DNA of 64,000 nt from Arsukibacterium sp. UBA5043 (GCA_002415085.1 DIBV01000006.1:124001-188000); one strand, 5' to 3'; positions 1 to 10,837 are shown, counted from the stretch's first letter. The notes: generated from the letters alone by a model not told the origin. Translations and numbers: made by a program.

Positions 1-15
1 CGACAGGAGAGCCCT

Positions 16-1236
16 ATGCAGCAGTTTGATGCCATCTGGATTAACGCCAATATCGCTACCATGGCGGGTAACGGCAAACCTTACGGCACCATTGAAAATG
101 GTGTTCTGGCCATAAAAGACGGCTTGATTGCTTTTATTGGTAGCCGTAACGAGTTGCCTGAATTTGATGCAATGGCAACGCCCTTACACGATGCGCAGGG
201 TCAATGGCTGTTACCCGGCTTTATTGATTGTCATACCCACCTGATTTATGCCGGTAATCGCGCCAATGAATTTGAAATGCGCTTAAATGGTGACAGTTAT
301 CAAAAAATTGCAGCCGCGGGTGGCGGTATTAACGCTACCGTTACTGCTACCCGTGCGGTCAGCCATGAACACTTGTTTGGCCTGGCGAAAGACCGGCTGA
401 ATACCCTGCTGGCTCAGGGAGTGACCACGGTAGAAATAAAGTCGGGTTATGGTCTCGATTTAGCCACTGAACAAAAAATACTGGAAGTCGCCGCGGAACT
501 GGATAAGCACCACCCCGCAACATTAATCAAAACGTTTTTGGGGGCTCATGCGCTGCCAGCTGAATTTGTCGGTAACCCAGACGGTTATATTGACGAAGTA
601 TGTCAGATGCTGCCAAAGCTGCTTGCCAAAAAGCTGGTAGATGCCGTTGATGTGTTCTGTGAAGGAGTAGGCTTTAGTGTCAGCCAATGCCGCAAAGTCT
701 TTGCCACCGCCCAGGCATTGGGATTACCGGTAAAAGCGCATGCTGAACAGTTGTCAAATCTTGGTGGCAGCAGTTTGGTTGCAGAGTTTAGCGGCTTGTC
801 GGCTGACCATGTTGAGTTTTTAGATGAAGCTGGCGTGGCAAAGATGGCAGCAGCAGGCACGGTGGCGGTGTTGCTGCCCGGCGCTTATTATTTCCTGCGG
901 GAAACCCAGCTACCTCCTGTCAGTCTGTTGCGGCAATATCAGGTACCAATGGCAGTTGCCACTGATTTAAATCCAGGTACATCGCCATTGTGCTCATTAC
1001 CGTTAATGTTAAACATGGCTTGCACTTTATTCCGCTTAACTCCTGAAGAGGCCTTACTGGGAGTAACCCGACACGCTGCAGCGGCATTAGGGCTGCACGA
1101 TCGGGGCATATTAGCCAGCGGCATGCGGGCAGACTTTGGCTGTTTTAATATCAGCCAGCCAGCCGAGCTCTGTTATCAATTTGGCGTTAATCAGCTTAAG
1201 CAACTGATCGTTAACGGTAAGCCAGTTAAGCTCTGA
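16..1236 (+). CDS. hutI: Imidazolonepropionase (HutI)
   Basis: Hydrolyses 4-imidazolone-5-propionate to N-formimino-glutamate, the third step of histidine degradation, in the cytoplasm. The 406-residue length is normal for the family. The amidohydrolase metal motif DCHTH (His73, His75) follows the LLPGFID strand. The segment [10 protein letters not shown], a later AHAEQ and the near-C-terminal [10 protein letters not shown] are all typical of HutI. The ATG at 16 is preceded by AGGAG at 6-10. Only 15 bases upstream are visible, so hutH/hutU may lie just outside the window. A perfect 12-bp palindrome (AGCCATATGGCT, 1236-1247) starts at the stop codon. The next + strand gene is a c-di-GMP phosphodiesterase rather than another hut gene; hutG is found further on, on the opposite strand. 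Confidence 0.96.
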   Translation: MQQFDAIWINANIATMAGNGKPYGTIENGVLAIKDGLIAFIGSRNELPEFDAMATPLHDAQGQWLLPGFIDCHTHLIYAGNRANEFEMRLNGDSYQKIAAAGGGINATVTATRAVSHEHLFGLAKDRLNTLLAQGVTTVEIKSGYGLDLATEQKILEVAAELDKHHPATLIKTFLGAHALPAEFVGNPDGYIDEVCQMLPKLLAKKLVDAVDVFCEGVGFSVSQCRKVFATAQALGLPVKAHAEQLSNLGGSSLVAEFSGLSADHVEFLDEAGVAKMAAAGTVAVLLPGAYYFLRETQLPPVSLLRQYQVPMAVATDLNPGTSPLCSLPLMLNMACTLFRLTPEEALLGVTRHAAAALGLHDRGILASGMRADFGCFNISQPAELCYQFGVNQLKQLIVNGKPVKL

Positions 1237-1317
1237 GCCATATGGCTTTACAAGCAGTAAATTTGGGGTAAGCTGTCAATAAAACCCAACTTAGCAGTAA
1301 CAAGGTGTGGTAGCGCC

Positions 1318-2853
1318 ATGGTAATTGGATTCAACCGTTTTTCAGCTCTTGGGCTGGTCAGCGTCAGCGGGCCGGCGATGGCGAGTCAGGTTGAACCGAC
1401 GTTGCCCGTTACAGTACTTTTACTGCTGCTGGTGCTGTTACTGCTGTTCGCATTTATTTATATTGTTGCGTTAAAATTCCGGCTTAGACGAGCATTAAAA
1501 CCCAAGGCCGATTTAGCGGGCTTTTATTCTTTACACGATGACATCAGTGGTTTTCCCAACAAATATGCGTTGCAACGTAAGCTGGATGCTATTCTGAAAA
1601 GCTCGCCAGATCAGCAGTTTGCGCTGATCCTGCTTAAAGTAGAAGAGTTTGACCAGATAAACCAGCTGCTCGGCCATAGCAACAGCAATTTAATTCTGGC
1701 CCAGATAGCTCAGCGAATTAACGATAACCTTGCCAGCGAAAGCAAAATTCTGACTTATGAATATCGCCAGCAGCAACCGGTTCGGGTATGTCACCTGGGC
1801 AGTGTTGACTTTGCTATCTGGCTGGATATCGGTAACCAGAGCGCCCGGGCCGAATTTTTAGCTAAGCAACTGCAGAAATCAGTGCCCCAGCCTATGCTGG
1901 TTCATGGCTGTGCCATCGAATACCGGTTAGGAGTTGGTATTTCACTTTACCCTGATCATAGTACTCAGTTTAATGAATTACTGGAACGGGCCTATCTGGC
2001 TTTACAACATTACCAGTGGCGCCGTGGTGCCAGCTTGTTATTTTCGTCGGATATGATTAATTACACTACTGAAAAACTGGCGCTGATGGCCGAATTGCGT
2101 CAGGCCATTGATGAAGATCAGCTGGTATTGTTTGTTCAGCCGCAAATGGCGATGCGTAACCGCCAGGTGTTGGCTGCTGAAGTGCTTATTCGCTGGCGGC
2201 ATCCGCAAAAAGGCTTGCTTGCACCCGAGGCGTTTCTGGCACTTGCGCAAGAAATGGGCGTGATTTATCCACTTAGCCTGTGGGTGTTAGAGCACGCGAT
2301 AAAAACCATAGCCAGCCTTACTGAGCAGGGACTGGTAAGCCGGATCGCCGTTAATATCTCCAGCAAAGATCTATTGCAGGATGAACTGATAGAAGCCCTG
2401 GAACGACTGTTTGAAAAATATCAGGTTAAGCCAAAGTTTCTGATGCTGGAAGTCAGCGAAAATGCGTTAGTAGCGGAACCAGAGCGCACCATGGCAATGA
2501 TGCAGCGACTACATAGCCTGGGGGTTGAGTTGGCACTTGATGATTTTGGTACCGGCTTTTCTTCACTGGCGTATTTGCGTCAGTTACCCGTGCAGTACGT
2601 TAAAGTGGACTGTAGCTTTATCAGTGAATTACACAAAATCGAGGCACATATTGCCATCACCGGTGCGATTATCGATATGGCGCGTAACCTGGGTTTGGGG
2701 GTGATCGCTGAAGGTGTCGAGAGTGCAGAAGTTGCCGACAAGTTATTGCGAATGGGTTGTGTCAGAGGACAGGGGTTCTGGTATTCGCAGCCATTCGAAT
2801 TGAGTGGTTTTCCGGCATGGTTGCGCCAATGGCAGCAACGTCACCCTGGTTAA
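1318..2853 (+). CDS. Membrane-anchored EAL c-di-GMP phosphodiesterase with degenerate GGDEF
   Basis: Likely degrades cyclic di-GMP at the inner membrane. Residues 31-52 form one strong membrane helix, preceded by a short signal-like stretch ending in AMA. A GGDEF-like domain (about 70-240) has lost its signature (LGSVDF instead of GGDEF), so cyclase activity is unlikely. The EAL domain (about 250-505) keeps the expected catalytic set: EVL at 288, VNIS, EVSEN, DDFGTG from 408, VKVD, AEGVES and GQGFW. AAGGTG lies 10 bases before the ATG. Its stop overlaps the convergent hutG stop by 4 bp. There is no visible periplasmic sensor domain, so the input signal is unknown. Activity is inferred from motifs. 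Confidence 0.88.
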   Translation: MVIGFNRFSALGLVSVSGPAMASQVEPTLPVTVLLLLLVLLLLFAFIYIVALKFRLRRALKPKADLAGFYSLHDDISGFPNKYALQRKLDAILKSSPDQQFALILLKVEEFDQINQLLGHSNSNLILAQIAQRINDNLASESKILTYEYRQQQPVRVCHLGSVDFAIWLDIGNQSARAEFLAKQLQKSVPQPMLVHGCAIEYRLGVGISLYPDHSTQFNELLERAYLALQHYQWRRGASLLFSSDMINYTTEKLALMAELRQAIDEDQLVLFVQPQMAMRNRQVLAAEVLIRWRHPQKGLLAPEAFLALAQEMGVIYPLSLWVLEHAIKTIASLTEQGLVSRIAVNISSKDLLQDELIEALERLFEKYQVKPKFLMLEVSENALVAEPERTMAMMQRLHSLGVELALDDFGTGFSSLAYLRQLPVQYVKVDCSFISELHKIEAHIAITGAIIDMARNLGLGVIAEGVESAEVADKLLRMGCVRGQGFWYSQPFELSGFPAWLRQWQQRHPG

Positions 2854-3908
2854 ATTTGCGGTGGTTGGAGCGCTTTACCGGCAAAAAATGCCAGCACCAG
2901 CGCACTAAGTACCTGACCACATTGGCTAATGCCTGCCGCAACACCCGCCGGATGACATGCCGGAGCAGCTTCCGCCAGATGCAGGTAGCGGGCACGCGGT
3001 AATTTTGCTAACTGAAAGACAAACTGAGCTGCCTGCTCTACCGTCAGGCCGGTATAGTTAAGTGCACTGGCTGGCATGGTGTGAATACTGTCTGTATCCA
3101 GTTCAATAGCAATATCAGCTGCGCCCTGACAGCAGTGCTCAGTTACTCTGTCTAATGCGTGCTGATAGCTTAACGCCTGGCGCACTGCAAAGTGCTGATA
3201 GCTCAGGTATTCGCCTCCAGCTTGTTGCAGCAGAGCTAAGCTTGCTGCAGAATTTTTCTGCAGATCAAGCCCCAATATGGTGTAGTGACCCAGATATCCG
3301 GCGGCGCTGGCATAGCTAAAGCCATTGCCGCTATGCCGTCCTTCCAGTGGCCTGAAATCTGCGTGCGGATCCAGATTAGCGCAATTAACAGGCTGTTTAC
3401 TCACTTCAGCTAACGCCTGTAATAGTGGCAACGCATTATTGTGACCACCGCCAATGACGACAGGATATAGTCCGGCTGCAAAAATAGGGAGTATCTGCTG
3501 GTAGACCCGCTGATCCAGTTCGGCACAAAGAAGCCGAAGCTGCTGAAGTTGCTCCGGGTCTTGATTACTCAGGGCTACCGCGCGTTGTTGCAGATCGCTG
3601 CACGCGATCTGTCCGAGTAACAAGATACGTCCGGCGTCCAGATCATCGTTATGCTGCAGATTCAGAAATCGCTGTAAAAAAGCATGCCAGCCCAGTTCGG
3701 CACCGGGATGGCCCATATTAGCAAGCGGACCGATACATTCGGCAATGCCCACCAAAACAAATTGACCACCATTCGCTTTATGGGTCGCCAGAAGTTCAGC
3801 ATAGGGGTGATCAGGCTGTGGCAATCTGAGTTGTGAGCCCAGCCGGTTTTCGCCACTGCGCCTGGTACAGTAGTTGTCTAAGTCAGTCGTCGTAAAACGT
3901 TGTAACAT
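2850..3908 (-). CDS. hutG: Formimidoylglutamase (HutG), arginase/ureohydrolase family
   Basis: Likely hydrolyses N-formimino-L-glutamate to glutamate and formamide, the last step of one branch of histidine degradation. The full manganese ligand set of the ureohydrolase fold is visible: GGGHNN (His156), DPHAD (Asp180, His182, Asp184) and ELDTDS (Asp271, Asp273). The 352-residue length suits HutG better than agmatinase or arginase. Nearby hutI on the other strand supports the assignment. It lies 18 bp after rraA on the same strand, so the two probably share a transcript. Its 3' end collides with the phosphodiesterase gene by 4 bp. Another ureohydrolase substrate cannot be excluded from motifs alone. 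Confidence 0.85.
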   Translation of the reverse strand: MLQRFTTTDLDNYCTRRSGENRLGSQLRLPQPDHPYAELLATHKANGGQFVLVGIAECIGPLANMGHPGAELGWHAFLQRFLNLQHNDDLDAGRILLLGQIACSDLQQRAVALSNQDPEQLQQLRLLCAELDQRVYQQILPIFAAGLYPVVIGGGHNNALPLLQALAEVSKQPVNCANLDPHADFRPLEGRHSGNGFSYASAAGYLGHYTILGLDLQKNSAASLALLQQAGGEYLSYQHFAVRQALSYQHALDRVTEHCCQGAADIAIELDTDSIHTMPASALNYTGLTVEQAAQFVFQLAKLPRARYLHLAEAAPACHPAGVAAGISQCGQVLSALVLAFFAGKALQPPQI

Positions 3909-3926
3909 CAGGCATCTGCCCTGTTG

Positions 3927-4412
3927 TTATTCGATATCGAGTGGGTCAGGTGACATAATAATACCGGTGCTGTCAGCATACAAATGGTCACCGGGCAGAA
4001 ACGTCACACCTGCAAAGTTAACCGGCACCTCGGTTTCACCAAAACCGTTGTCGTCGGCACCAATTGGAATGGCGTTAACCGCCTGTATACCAATTTCAAA
4101 GTCTTCCAATGCGTCTAAATCACGGACGCTACCATAGCAGACGATGCCTTCCCAGCCGTTACTGGCAGCCATGCTCGCCAGTTCAGCATCAATCAGCGCA
4201 CGCCTTGCAGAGCCGCCGCCATCAATTAACAGTACTTTGCCCACGCCATTGTCGGCAAGCATCTGGCGTATCAGGCCGTTATCTTCGAAGCATTTAATGG
4301 TGTGGATTTGGCCGCCGAATGAACGTCTGCCACCATAATTTGCAAAAATAGGTTCGACCACGTCGACCTGATCCGCATAAAGATCGCAAAGTTCTGAAGT
4401 ATTGTATTCCAT
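3927..4412 (-). CDS. rraA: Ribonuclease E activity regulator RraA
   Basis: RraA binds RNase E and dampens mRNA decay. The start chosen at 4412 gives 161 residues, the usual length; the open frame extends 53 codons further upstream but without family similarity. GGAG lies 6 bases before this ATG. The protein begins [12 protein letters not shown] and contains the conserved [22 protein letters not shown] and [15 protein letters not shown] segments of the RraA/DlpA fold. It is divergent from the GGDEF/EAL gene and lies 18 bp upstream of hutG, an unusual partner (in E. coli rraA follows menA). Confidence 0.95.
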   Translation of the reverse strand: MEYNTSELCDLYADQVDVVEPIFANYGGRRSFGGQIHTIKCFEDNGLIRQMLADNGVGKVLLIDGGGSARRALIDAELASMAASNGWEGIVCYGSVRDLDALEDFEIGIQAVNAIPIGADDNGFGETEVPVNFAGVTFLPGDHLYADSTGIIMSPDPLDIE

Positions 4413-4432
4413 AGGAGGCTCCGTAAGATAAC

Positions 4433-4527
4433 TGCTTTTGCACAGTATAGCGTTATGCCTTACAAGCTCAAGGGAATAATGCGGGTTAAGCGAGCTTAGT
4501 GTCCAACAAAGTATTGCTGCAAAAGCA
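4433..4527. promoter_or_regulatory. Divergent rraA / phosphodiesterase intergenic region with inverted TGCTTTTGCA pair
   Basis: A 10-bp element TGCTTTTGCA at 4433-4442 recurs in inverted orientation (TGCAAAAGCA) at 4518-4527, 75 bp apart, between divergent rraA and the GGDEF/EAL gene. Each copy is itself a near-palindrome. It may be a pair of operator sites, but no regulator is known and chance occurrence is possible. Confidence 0.3.
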
Positions 4528-4572
4528 ATTTGTTTGCTAAGGTGGTGTTGCCAACCGATCAGAGAGCGCACC

Positions 4573-6573
4573 GTGCCAGCAGAATTATTCGCCAGAATTG
4601 CCCTGTACTTAACCCAAACCGGGTTGGCATTGCTGATGACGGCGTTATTCTGGTACTACCTGAGAATATACCGGCAAACTTATTTGAAATTCTGGCTACT
4701 GGCCTTTTTAGCGTTTGCTGGTTATCAGGTAGCTATTTTACTCCTTTATACCACCTGGCTTGGCGAAAGTTGGGCGCGGCTGCCATTGGTGACCTTAGTA
4801 AACTTTGCCTGCTACAGTTTTGCGTTGCTCATGTTGCTGGGCAATCGACAGCAATTCCCACTCAACACCAGACAGACAATAGGCTGGCCGGTGAGTCGTT
4901 ACTTTGTTGTCGTATTTATTCTTTCCTGTGCTGGGATGATAATTCCCCTGACACCACAGGAGATGCAGCCCTGGCAACAATTTCTGAATAATGAAATCCG
5001 TCTGACGATAACCGGAATAATGCTGCTTATGGCCGGCACCGGGCTGTGGCAAAGTAACAGCCGGGGGCTTGGTCCAAAATTAGCATCGGTTGTATTGGTG
5101 CTTTGCGGTGTTTTGTACCTGGGGAGTGCGCTGAGCAGATTGCTGCAAATAAGCAGTTTAGAATCACTTAATTTTATGTTCGTTTATAAGAGTATTGAAC
5201 TGGTGCTGCTGGTAACGCTGGGATTTTCACTGGTCATCTGGTTACAGGAAAATGAGCGTAGTACTAACCTGAAACTGACCGAGAAAACCCGTTATCTTGA
5301 TCAACACGACCAATTGACCGGTGCACTCAATCGCGATGCCCTGCTTATTCAGCTGGAGCAGTTAATTGTGAGCCACAGTTCGGGTAATTTGCATGTGGTG
5401 ATGTTGGGGTTGGATAAATTTAAAAACGTTAACGAGTCTGTTGGCCTGAAACAAGGTGATCGGATCCTGCGGGAAGTGATCCGGCGGTTCGAGCAAAGTA
5501 TAGTAAAACCCGCCCTTATTGCCCGCACAGGCGGAGATATTTTCGGTTTGGTACTGACTGATATTGCTAATGAAAAGCAGCTGCAATACAGCTTACAGCA
5601 TATTCAGCAGTTAATCGAAAAACCCTTTTTACTCGACAGCGGGCCGATTAAGCTGACAACCAGCATTGGCTTGTCGCACTTTCCTATTCATGCGTCAACG
5701 GCAGAACAACTATTGCAGCAGGCCAATATTGCCTTTCATCAGGCCAAGCGTTTGCAAGCCAGCTGGTTGAGTTATCAGACCGGCATGGAAGAAGAAACTG
5801 CCCGCTTGCTAGCCTGGGAAAGTGAATTACTGCAGGCGATCAGTGAAAATCAGTTTGTGTTGTACTATCAACCGCAACTTAGTTTGCGCAGTAATTTGCT
5901 TGAAGGGTTTGAGGTGCTGGTTCGTTGGCAGCACCCGCAACGAGGCCTGTTAATGCCGGGCGAGTTTTTACCGTTATGCGAGCAACTTGGCCTGAGTCAG
6001 GTGCTGGATCTGGTGATTTTGCGTAATGCCGTGGCCAGCATACAGCGCTGGCAACAGCAAGGGGTGCATATCCCGTTGGCAATAAATATGTCACCTGTCC
6101 ATTTTGAACAGGAAGGTTTAAAACAGGAGCTCAAAGGCTTATTGCAACAATATTCAGTTTCACCTGACATGGTGGAGTTAGAAGTGACTGAAAATACGGC
6201 AATGCAGGATATGGAAAAAGGCTCAAATTTTGCGCTGGAATTGCAGCAAATGGGCATTAAAGTGTCGATAGACGATTTTGGTACCGGGTATTCGTCGCTG
6301 GCTTACTTACGTAAAATGCCGATTGAAAAAATTAAAATTGATCGCAGTTTTGTGATGGATATGACATCGAATGACTCCGACATGATGATTGTCAAAACCA
6401 TGATAAAGTTGGCGCACGGCCTGGGCAAACGTATTCTGGCTGAGGGTGTTGAAACCATTGATCAACTCAATTTGTTGCGCAGTTTATCTTGTGACGCGGT
6501 GCAGGGGTATTACATTGCCAAACCATTACCGGAGGCAGAAGCGTTAGCATTTTTCAACGCCTATCCCAGCTAA
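4573..6573 (+). CDS. Multi-spanning membrane GGDEF/EAL protein, probable c-di-GMP phosphodiesterase
   Basis: The first 230 or so residues hold roughly six to seven hydrophobic helices forming a membrane sensor, followed by a short helical linker, a GGDEF domain and an EAL domain. The GGDEF signature reads GGDIF (from residue 320), so the glutamate needed for cyclase activity is replaced. The EAL domain is complete: EVLVRW at 447, [34 protein letters not shown] and VQGYY. It most likely hydrolyses c-di-GMP. The start is uncertain: I chose GTG at 4573 because AGAGAG lies 6 bases upstream; a TTG at 4534 in the same frame would add 13 residues but has no ribosome site. It is divergent from rraA and 74 bp before a chemoreceptor gene. 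Confidence 0.85.
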   Translation: MPAELFARIALYLTQTGLALLMTALFWYYLRIYRQTYLKFWLLAFLAFAGYQVAILLLYTTWLGESWARLPLVTLVNFACYSFALLMLLGNRQQFPLNTRQTIGWPVSRYFVVVFILSCAGMIIPLTPQEMQPWQQFLNNEIRLTITGIMLLMAGTGLWQSNSRGLGPKLASVVLVLCGVLYLGSALSRLLQISSLESLNFMFVYKSIELVLLVTLGFSLVIWLQENERSTNLKLTEKTRYLDQHDQLTGALNRDALLIQLEQLIVSHSSGNLHVVMLGLDKFKNVNESVGLKQGDRILREVIRRFEQSIVKPALIARTGGDIFGLVLTDIANEKQLQYSLQHIQQLIEKPFLLDSGPIKLTTSIGLSHFPIHASTAEQLLQQANIAFHQAKRLQASWLSYQTGMEEETARLLAWESELLQAISENQFVLYYQPQLSLRSNLLEGFEVLVRWQHPQRGLLMPGEFLPLCEQLGLSQVLDLVILRNAVASIQRWQQQGVHIPLAINMSPVHFEQEGLKQELKGLLQQYSVSPDMVELEVTENTAMQDMEKGSNFALELQQMGIKVSIDDFGTGYSSLAYLRKMPIEKIKIDRSFVMDMTSNDSDMMIVKTMIKLAHGLGKRILAEGVETIDQLNLLRSLSCDAVQGYYIAKPLPEAEALAFFNAYPS

Positions 6574-6647
6574 TTATTTCGACCGTTACTGTTAACATTT
6601 ACTAAAGTAAACTAGTCTTAATTTTTTAGAGTTTGTTGAGTACGCTT

Positions 6648-8510
6648 ATGAAGTTGCTACGCCGGTTAACCATTAAACAACGGCTTTTAGCCAATGCGCT
6701 TGCTTTAATTATTGCCATGCTAATGATGCTGGCAATTCTGTTTTATCAAAGTAACCAATTAACCAGTTTAGCCAGTACCCAGCAGTTGGTGGAACAGCTT
6801 AACACCACGGTACTGATGCTGCGTCGACATGAAAAAGACTTCATGATGCGCCATGATCTGAAATATCAGCAACGGTTAAATGACCGTATCGAGCAGTTAA
6901 CTGACAAAGGCGTGACACTGCGACAGTATCTGCAGAGCCACGACATACCCACCGCGCCGCTGGACAGGTTCAATCAGCTTACTGCTGAGTATCAGCAGGT
7001 TTTTAATAAGCTGGTTGCTCAGCAGCAGCAGCTAGGCTTAACACCAGCCGAAGGTTTGATGGGCCGCCTGCGGGATAGCGCTCAGACATTGGAGCAACAG
7101 CTCAATCAGACTGATGAAACCCAGTTAATTATGATGTTATTGCAGTTACGTCGGCTTGAAAAAGATTTCTTATTACGCCTTGAACCACGTTATGCCGACA
7201 CCTTTAATAGTGAGTTTGCGACGTTTATTAGCTCACTGCAACGTAGTTTTCCTGCTGGTACAGCTGCGGCAAACGCTTACCGTGATGGCTTTAACAGCTT
7301 CGTTGAGGGCATGAAACAGCTGGGGTTGGATGAAACGCAGGGGCTGACAGGGCAGATGCGCTCCGCTATTCAACAAACCGAGACCAGTCTGGAAACGTTA
7401 TCGGCAGAAACCAGTGACGCCATTGCGGCTGCAGTGGCCAGTACTAAGCAGCTGGCCATTATTATTTTTGTGGTGGTTCTGCTGCTCATGCTGGCGCTGG
7501 TAGGCTTCACCAGCCGAAGTATTATCAGCCCTGTGCTGGCCGTATGCCAAACCATTGGCCTTATCCGTAATGAACACGATTTTCGTAAGCGGGTAGATGA
7601 AAGTGGTCAGGATGAAATGAGCCAGCTGGCACAGGATTTTAATGCCATGCTGGCCGATATTCAGCATCTAATTCGTACTGTCAATGAAGCATTGGGCATG
7701 TTGGACCAGGCAACAGCGGAGTTAGCCCAGTCGACGTCTGATACCAGTCAGGGCATGCAGCGCCAACAAGCAGAGACGGATATGGTTGCCACTGCGGTAA
7801 CCGAAATGGGCGCGACCATCAATGAAATTGCCAGCAATACCGAAATGACCGCCGCCAAGGCTGATGCAACCAACCAGAATGCCAATAGCGGGCGGCGGGA
7901 AGTGGAGCAAACAGTTAAGCAGATCCAGCAACTGTCTGGAAGGCTGCAGGAAGCAACCAATATTGTTACTGAGCTGGAGCAGGATAGTCAGACTATTGGT
8001 TCGGTACTGGATGTTATTCGTGGAATTGCTGAACAAACTAATCTGTTGGCACTGAATGCAGCTATCGAAGCGGCCAGAGCTGGTGATCAGGGGCGTGGTT
8101 TTGCGGTCGTGGCTGATGAAGTGCGCCATCTGGCGCAGCGAACCGCACAGTCAACCGGTCAGATTGAAGAAATTATAGCCGCATTACAAGGTCGCACCCG
8201 GCATATTGTTGATGCAATGCAACAGTGCCGGCAGCAAGGGACAGACAGTGCGGACCAGGCAGGCATAGCCATGAAGTTACTGGGTGAGATCACCGGTGAT
8301 GTCACCAACATTATGGATATGACCACGCAGATAGCTGCCGCAATTGAGCAGCAAAGCCATGTTGCCGCTGAGGTGAATAAAAACGTGGTGAAAATACGTG
8401 ATTTGTCGGACGATACTTTTGGCTATGCCCGGCAAAATGCGGCAATTAGTGAGGAAGTGGCGCAACAGGCAGCCAGCTTGCGTCAGAGCGTTGAAATATT
8501 CAAAGCCTGA
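6648..8510 (+). CDS. Methyl-accepting chemotaxis protein with HBM-type sensor
   Basis: A transmembrane chemoreceptor that would feed CheA/CheW. Helix 1 (about 16-38) and helix 2 (about 267-293) enclose a long all-helical periplasmic region carrying two copies of an RRxEKDFxxR motif (Arg59 and Arg168). This is the hallmark of the helical bimodular (HBM) sensor seen in Pseudomonas McpS-type receptors for organic acids. A HAMP segment and the signalling hairpin ([19 protein letters not shown], near 462) follow. I used the ATG at 6648, 7 bases after GTTGAG; an in-frame TTG at 6633 is less likely. The C-terminus lacks a CheR-tethering pentapeptide. The ligand cannot be told from sequence. Confidence 0.92.
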   Translation: MKLLRRLTIKQRLLANALALIIAMLMMLAILFYQSNQLTSLASTQQLVEQLNTTVLMLRRHEKDFMMRHDLKYQQRLNDRIEQLTDKGVTLRQYLQSHDIPTAPLDRFNQLTAEYQQVFNKLVAQQQQLGLTPAEGLMGRLRDSAQTLEQQLNQTDETQLIMMLLQLRRLEKDFLLRLEPRYADTFNSEFATFISSLQRSFPAGTAAANAYRDGFNSFVEGMKQLGLDETQGLTGQMRSAIQQTETSLETLSAETSDAIAAAVASTKQLAIIIFVVVLLLMLALVGFTSRSIISPVLAVCQTIGLIRNEHDFRKRVDESGQDEMSQLAQDFNAMLADIQHLIRTVNEALGMLDQATAELAQSTSDTSQGMQRQQAETDMVATAVTEMGATINEIASNTEMTAAKADATNQNANSGRREVEQTVKQIQQLSGRLQEATNIVTELEQDSQTIGSVLDVIRGIAEQTNLLALNAAIEAARAGDQGRGFAVVADEVRHLAQRTAQSTGQIEEIIAALQGRTRHIVDAMQQCRQQGTDSADQAGIAMKLLGEITGDVTNIMDMTTQIAAAIEQQSHVAAEVNKNVVKIRDLSDDTFGYARQNAAISEEVAQQAASLRQSVEIFKA

Positions 8511-8521
8511 CGCTACCAGGG

Positions 8522-8890
8522 TTAATTAAGCTTGCGGGTGCTGATCAGGCTATCGCGGCTGGCATTAGCTGCTTTAAGCTGAGCCAGATAGCGCTGCCAA
8601 AGCATATGTTGATCGTCAGCCAGCTGACTCAAATAGCGAAAGTGGTACAGACCGGTGTCATGACCATCATCAAAGGTCAGTTTAACCCCGTAGTGGCCTG
8701 CGGGGGTAATTTTTCTGATAGCGACATCACGTTTATTGGCCACCAGGGTCGGCTTGCCATGCCCACGCACTTCAGCTGATGGCGAATGCACCCGCAAAAA
8801 CTCAGCGGACAGTGCTTTTACTGTCCCATCGCTGAAAATCAAGTCCAGTATCCGACGTTGCTGGTGGTAATGCAGGGTGCGTAATGTCAT
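8522..8890 (-). CDS. DUF971 protein (gamma-butyrobetaine hydroxylase-like N-terminal domain)
   Basis: A stand-alone 122-residue copy of the small domain found at the N-terminus of gamma-butyrobetaine hydroxylase. It has the family pattern of basic N-terminus, FSDGTVKALSAEFLRVHSPSAE, and the final GLYHFRYLSQLA segment. Its biochemical role is not established. It lies 18 bp downstream of hslU, an association common in gammaproteobacteria, so it is probably co-transcribed with the protease genes. Only 11 bp separate its stop from the stop of the convergent chemoreceptor gene. Confidence 0.85.
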   Translation of the reverse strand: MTLRTLHYHQQRRILDLIFSDGTVKALSAEFLRVHSPSAEVRGHGKPTLVANKRDVAIRKITPAGHYGVKLTFDDGHDTGLYHFRYLSQLADDQHMLWQRYLAQLKAANASRDSLISTRKLN

Positions 8891-8908
8891 TGCTTGCAGA
8901 TCCCTTTG

Positions 8909-10246
8909 CTACAGAATAAACCGGCTTAAATCTTCATCCTGCACTAATGCACCCAGATGCTGTTCAACATAATCGGCAGTAATCTCGATATGCTCGCCGG
9001 CATGGTCGGCCGCATCATAGGATATTTCTTCCAGTAAACGCTCCATCACGGTGTACAATCGACGGGCGCCGATATTTTCAGTCGTTTCATTAACCTGAAA
9101 TGCGGCGGCGGCAATGCTTTTAATGCCTTCATTACTAAAGCTGATATTAACACCTTCGGTTGCCAGCATGGCAATAGATTGCTCGGTAAGCGAGGCTTTT
9201 GGTTCAGTTAAAATACGCTCAAAATCGGCAGCGGTCAGCGCCTCCAATTCTACCCGGATTGGCAAGCGGCCTTGTAGTTCAGGGACTAAATCAGACGGCT
9301 TACTCATCTGAAAGGCACCGGAGGCAATAAATAAAATATGGTCTGTTTTTACCATGCCATGCTTGGTATTAACGGTACAGCCTTCAATGAGTGGCAGTAA
9401 ATCGCGTTGCACGCCTTCGCGTGACACATCGGGGCCACTTGTTTCACCACGCTTACATATTTTATCAATTTCATCCAGAAACACGATACCATTTTGCTCA
9501 ACGGCCTCCAGTGCTTCGGCTTTTAGCTCTTCCGGATTAACCAAACGGGCGGCTTCTTCTTCAACCAACTGCTTTAAAGCGTCTTTTATTTTCAGTTTAC
9601 GTTTTTTCTTTTTATCACTGCCAAGGTTCTGGAACATGCTTTGCAGTTGCGAAGTCATTTCCTCCATACCGGGCGGCGCCATTATTTCCACGCCAACCGG
9701 AGTTTGCGCCAGTTCAAGCTCTATCTCTTTGTCATCAAGCTGGCCTTCACGCAGTTTCTTGCGGAAAATTTGCCGGGTCGTGTTGTTGTCAGCTGCAGGT
9801 TGATTATCCGCGTCTGCCCAGCTATCACGAGGTTTTGGTAGTAATGCATCCAGAATACGTTCTTCCGCCGCTTCCTCTGCCCGGAACCGGTTTTTAGCAA
9901 TCGCTTGTTCGCGCAGCATTTTCACCGCACTGTCGGTCAGATCGCGAATGATACTTTCAACTTCTTTACCAACATAACCGACTTCGGTAAATTTAGTGGC
10001 CTCAACCTTAATAAAGGGAGCATTAGCCAGTTTGGCTAATCGGCGGGCTATTTCGGTTTTACCTACCCCGGTGGGGCCAATCATCAGAATATTTTTTGGG
10101 GTGACTTCGGCCCGCAGACCAACTTCTAATTGCATCCGGCGCCAGCGGTTTCGCAGGGCAATGGCCACGGCACGCTTCGCTTTGCTTTGGCCAATAATAT
10201 GTCGGTCCAACTCATGGACTATTTCTCTGGGGGTCATATCAGACAT
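8909..10246 (-). CDS. hslU: ATP-dependent protease ATPase subunit HslU (ClpY)
   Basis: The AAA+ unfoldase of the HslUV protease; hexamers unfold substrates and thread them into HslV. At 445 residues it is the usual length. Walker A GPTGVGKT is at 57-64, Walker B VFLDEID follows the I domain, and the GRLPIRVEL sensor region and C-terminal DLSRFIL tail that docks into HslV are all present. It starts 11 bp after the hslV stop, in the ftsN-hslV-hslU-DUF971 order. Expression is often heat-shock controlled in relatives, but I found no clear sigma-32 promoter here. Confidence 0.98.
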   Translation of the reverse strand: MSDMTPREIVHELDRHIIGQSKAKRAVAIALRNRWRRMQLEVGLRAEVTPKNILMIGPTGVGKTEIARRLAKLANAPFIKVEATKFTEVGYVGKEVESIIRDLTDSAVKMLREQAIAKNRFRAEEAAEERILDALLPKPRDSWADADNQPAADNNTTRQIFRKKLREGQLDDKEIELELAQTPVGVEIMAPPGMEEMTSQLQSMFQNLGSDKKKKRKLKIKDALKQLVEEEAARLVNPEELKAEALEAVEQNGIVFLDEIDKICKRGETSGPDVSREGVQRDLLPLIEGCTVNTKHGMVKTDHILFIASGAFQMSKPSDLVPELQGRLPIRVELEALTAADFERILTEPKASLTEQSIAMLATEGVNISFSNEGIKSIAAAAFQVNETTENIGARRLYTVMERLLEEISYDAADHAGEHIEITADYVEQHLGALVQDEDLSRFIL

Positions 10247-10257
10247 AATAAACCTGC

Positions 10258-10776
10258 TTAAAGTTGTTCAATTGTATGTTGCTGGTTGGTGTAGACACAG
10301 ATATCACCAGCGATAGTGAGACTTTTTTCTACAATATCCTGGGCACTGAGCTCAGTATTTTGCAATAAAGCCGTGGCAGCAGCCTGCGCATAGGGACCAC
10401 CACTGCCAATAGCGATAAGATCGTTTTCCGGCTGGATCACATCCCCGTTGCCGGTGATGATCAGCGAGCAGGTAGTGTCAGCAACCGCTAGTAGTGCTTC
10501 GAGTTTGCGAAGCATGCGGTCGGTTCGCCAGTCTTTGGCAAGCTCAACGGCGGCACGCATCAAATGGCCCTGGTGCAGTTCCAGTTTTGCTTCAAACCGT
10601 TCAAATAATGTAAAAGCATCGGCCGTGCCCCCGGCAAAGCCTGCCAGTACTTTGTTGTTGTATAGCCGGCGTACCTTGCGGGCATTACCTTTCATTACGG
10701 TATTGCCTAACGACACCTGGCCATCACCACCAATGGCGACATGGCCGTTACGGCGAACAGAAACGATAGTTGTCAT
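10258..10776 (-). CDS. hslV: ATP-dependent protease catalytic subunit HslV (ClpQ)
   Basis: The threonine protease core of HslUV. Start at 10776 gives 172 residues beginning [11 protein letters not shown]; the second residue becomes the N-terminal nucleophile Thr after Met removal. The open frame runs 49 codons further upstream, overlapping the ftsN 3' end, but family members start here. Conserved [24 protein letters not shown] and IGSGGPYA segments are visible. It is separated from ftsN by 61 bp and from hslU by 11 bp. Confidence 0.98.
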   Translation of the reverse strand: MTTIVSVRRNGHVAIGGDGQVSLGNTVMKGNARKVRRLYNNKVLAGFAGGTADAFTLFERFEAKLELHQGHLMRAAVELAKDWRTDRMLRKLEALLAVADTTCSLIITGNGDVIQPENDLIAIGSGGPYAQAAATALLQNTELSAQDIVEKSLTIAGDICVYTNQQHTIEQL

Positions 10777-10837
10777 GAATTTTAGCCCTATGGCGAATAT
10801 AAACCTAGGGCTTAAGTGTGGCTGGTGGCTCTGCTTT

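Noticed and set aside
4413-4571. 53-codon upstream extension of RraA
   Set aside because: RraA length and start are highly conserved at MEYNTSE, with GGAG before it.
9354-9803. 149-codon open frame on the + strand inside hslU
   Set aside because: Fully antisense to a strongly conserved gene; Ser-rich composition is that of a shadow frame and there is no ribosome site.
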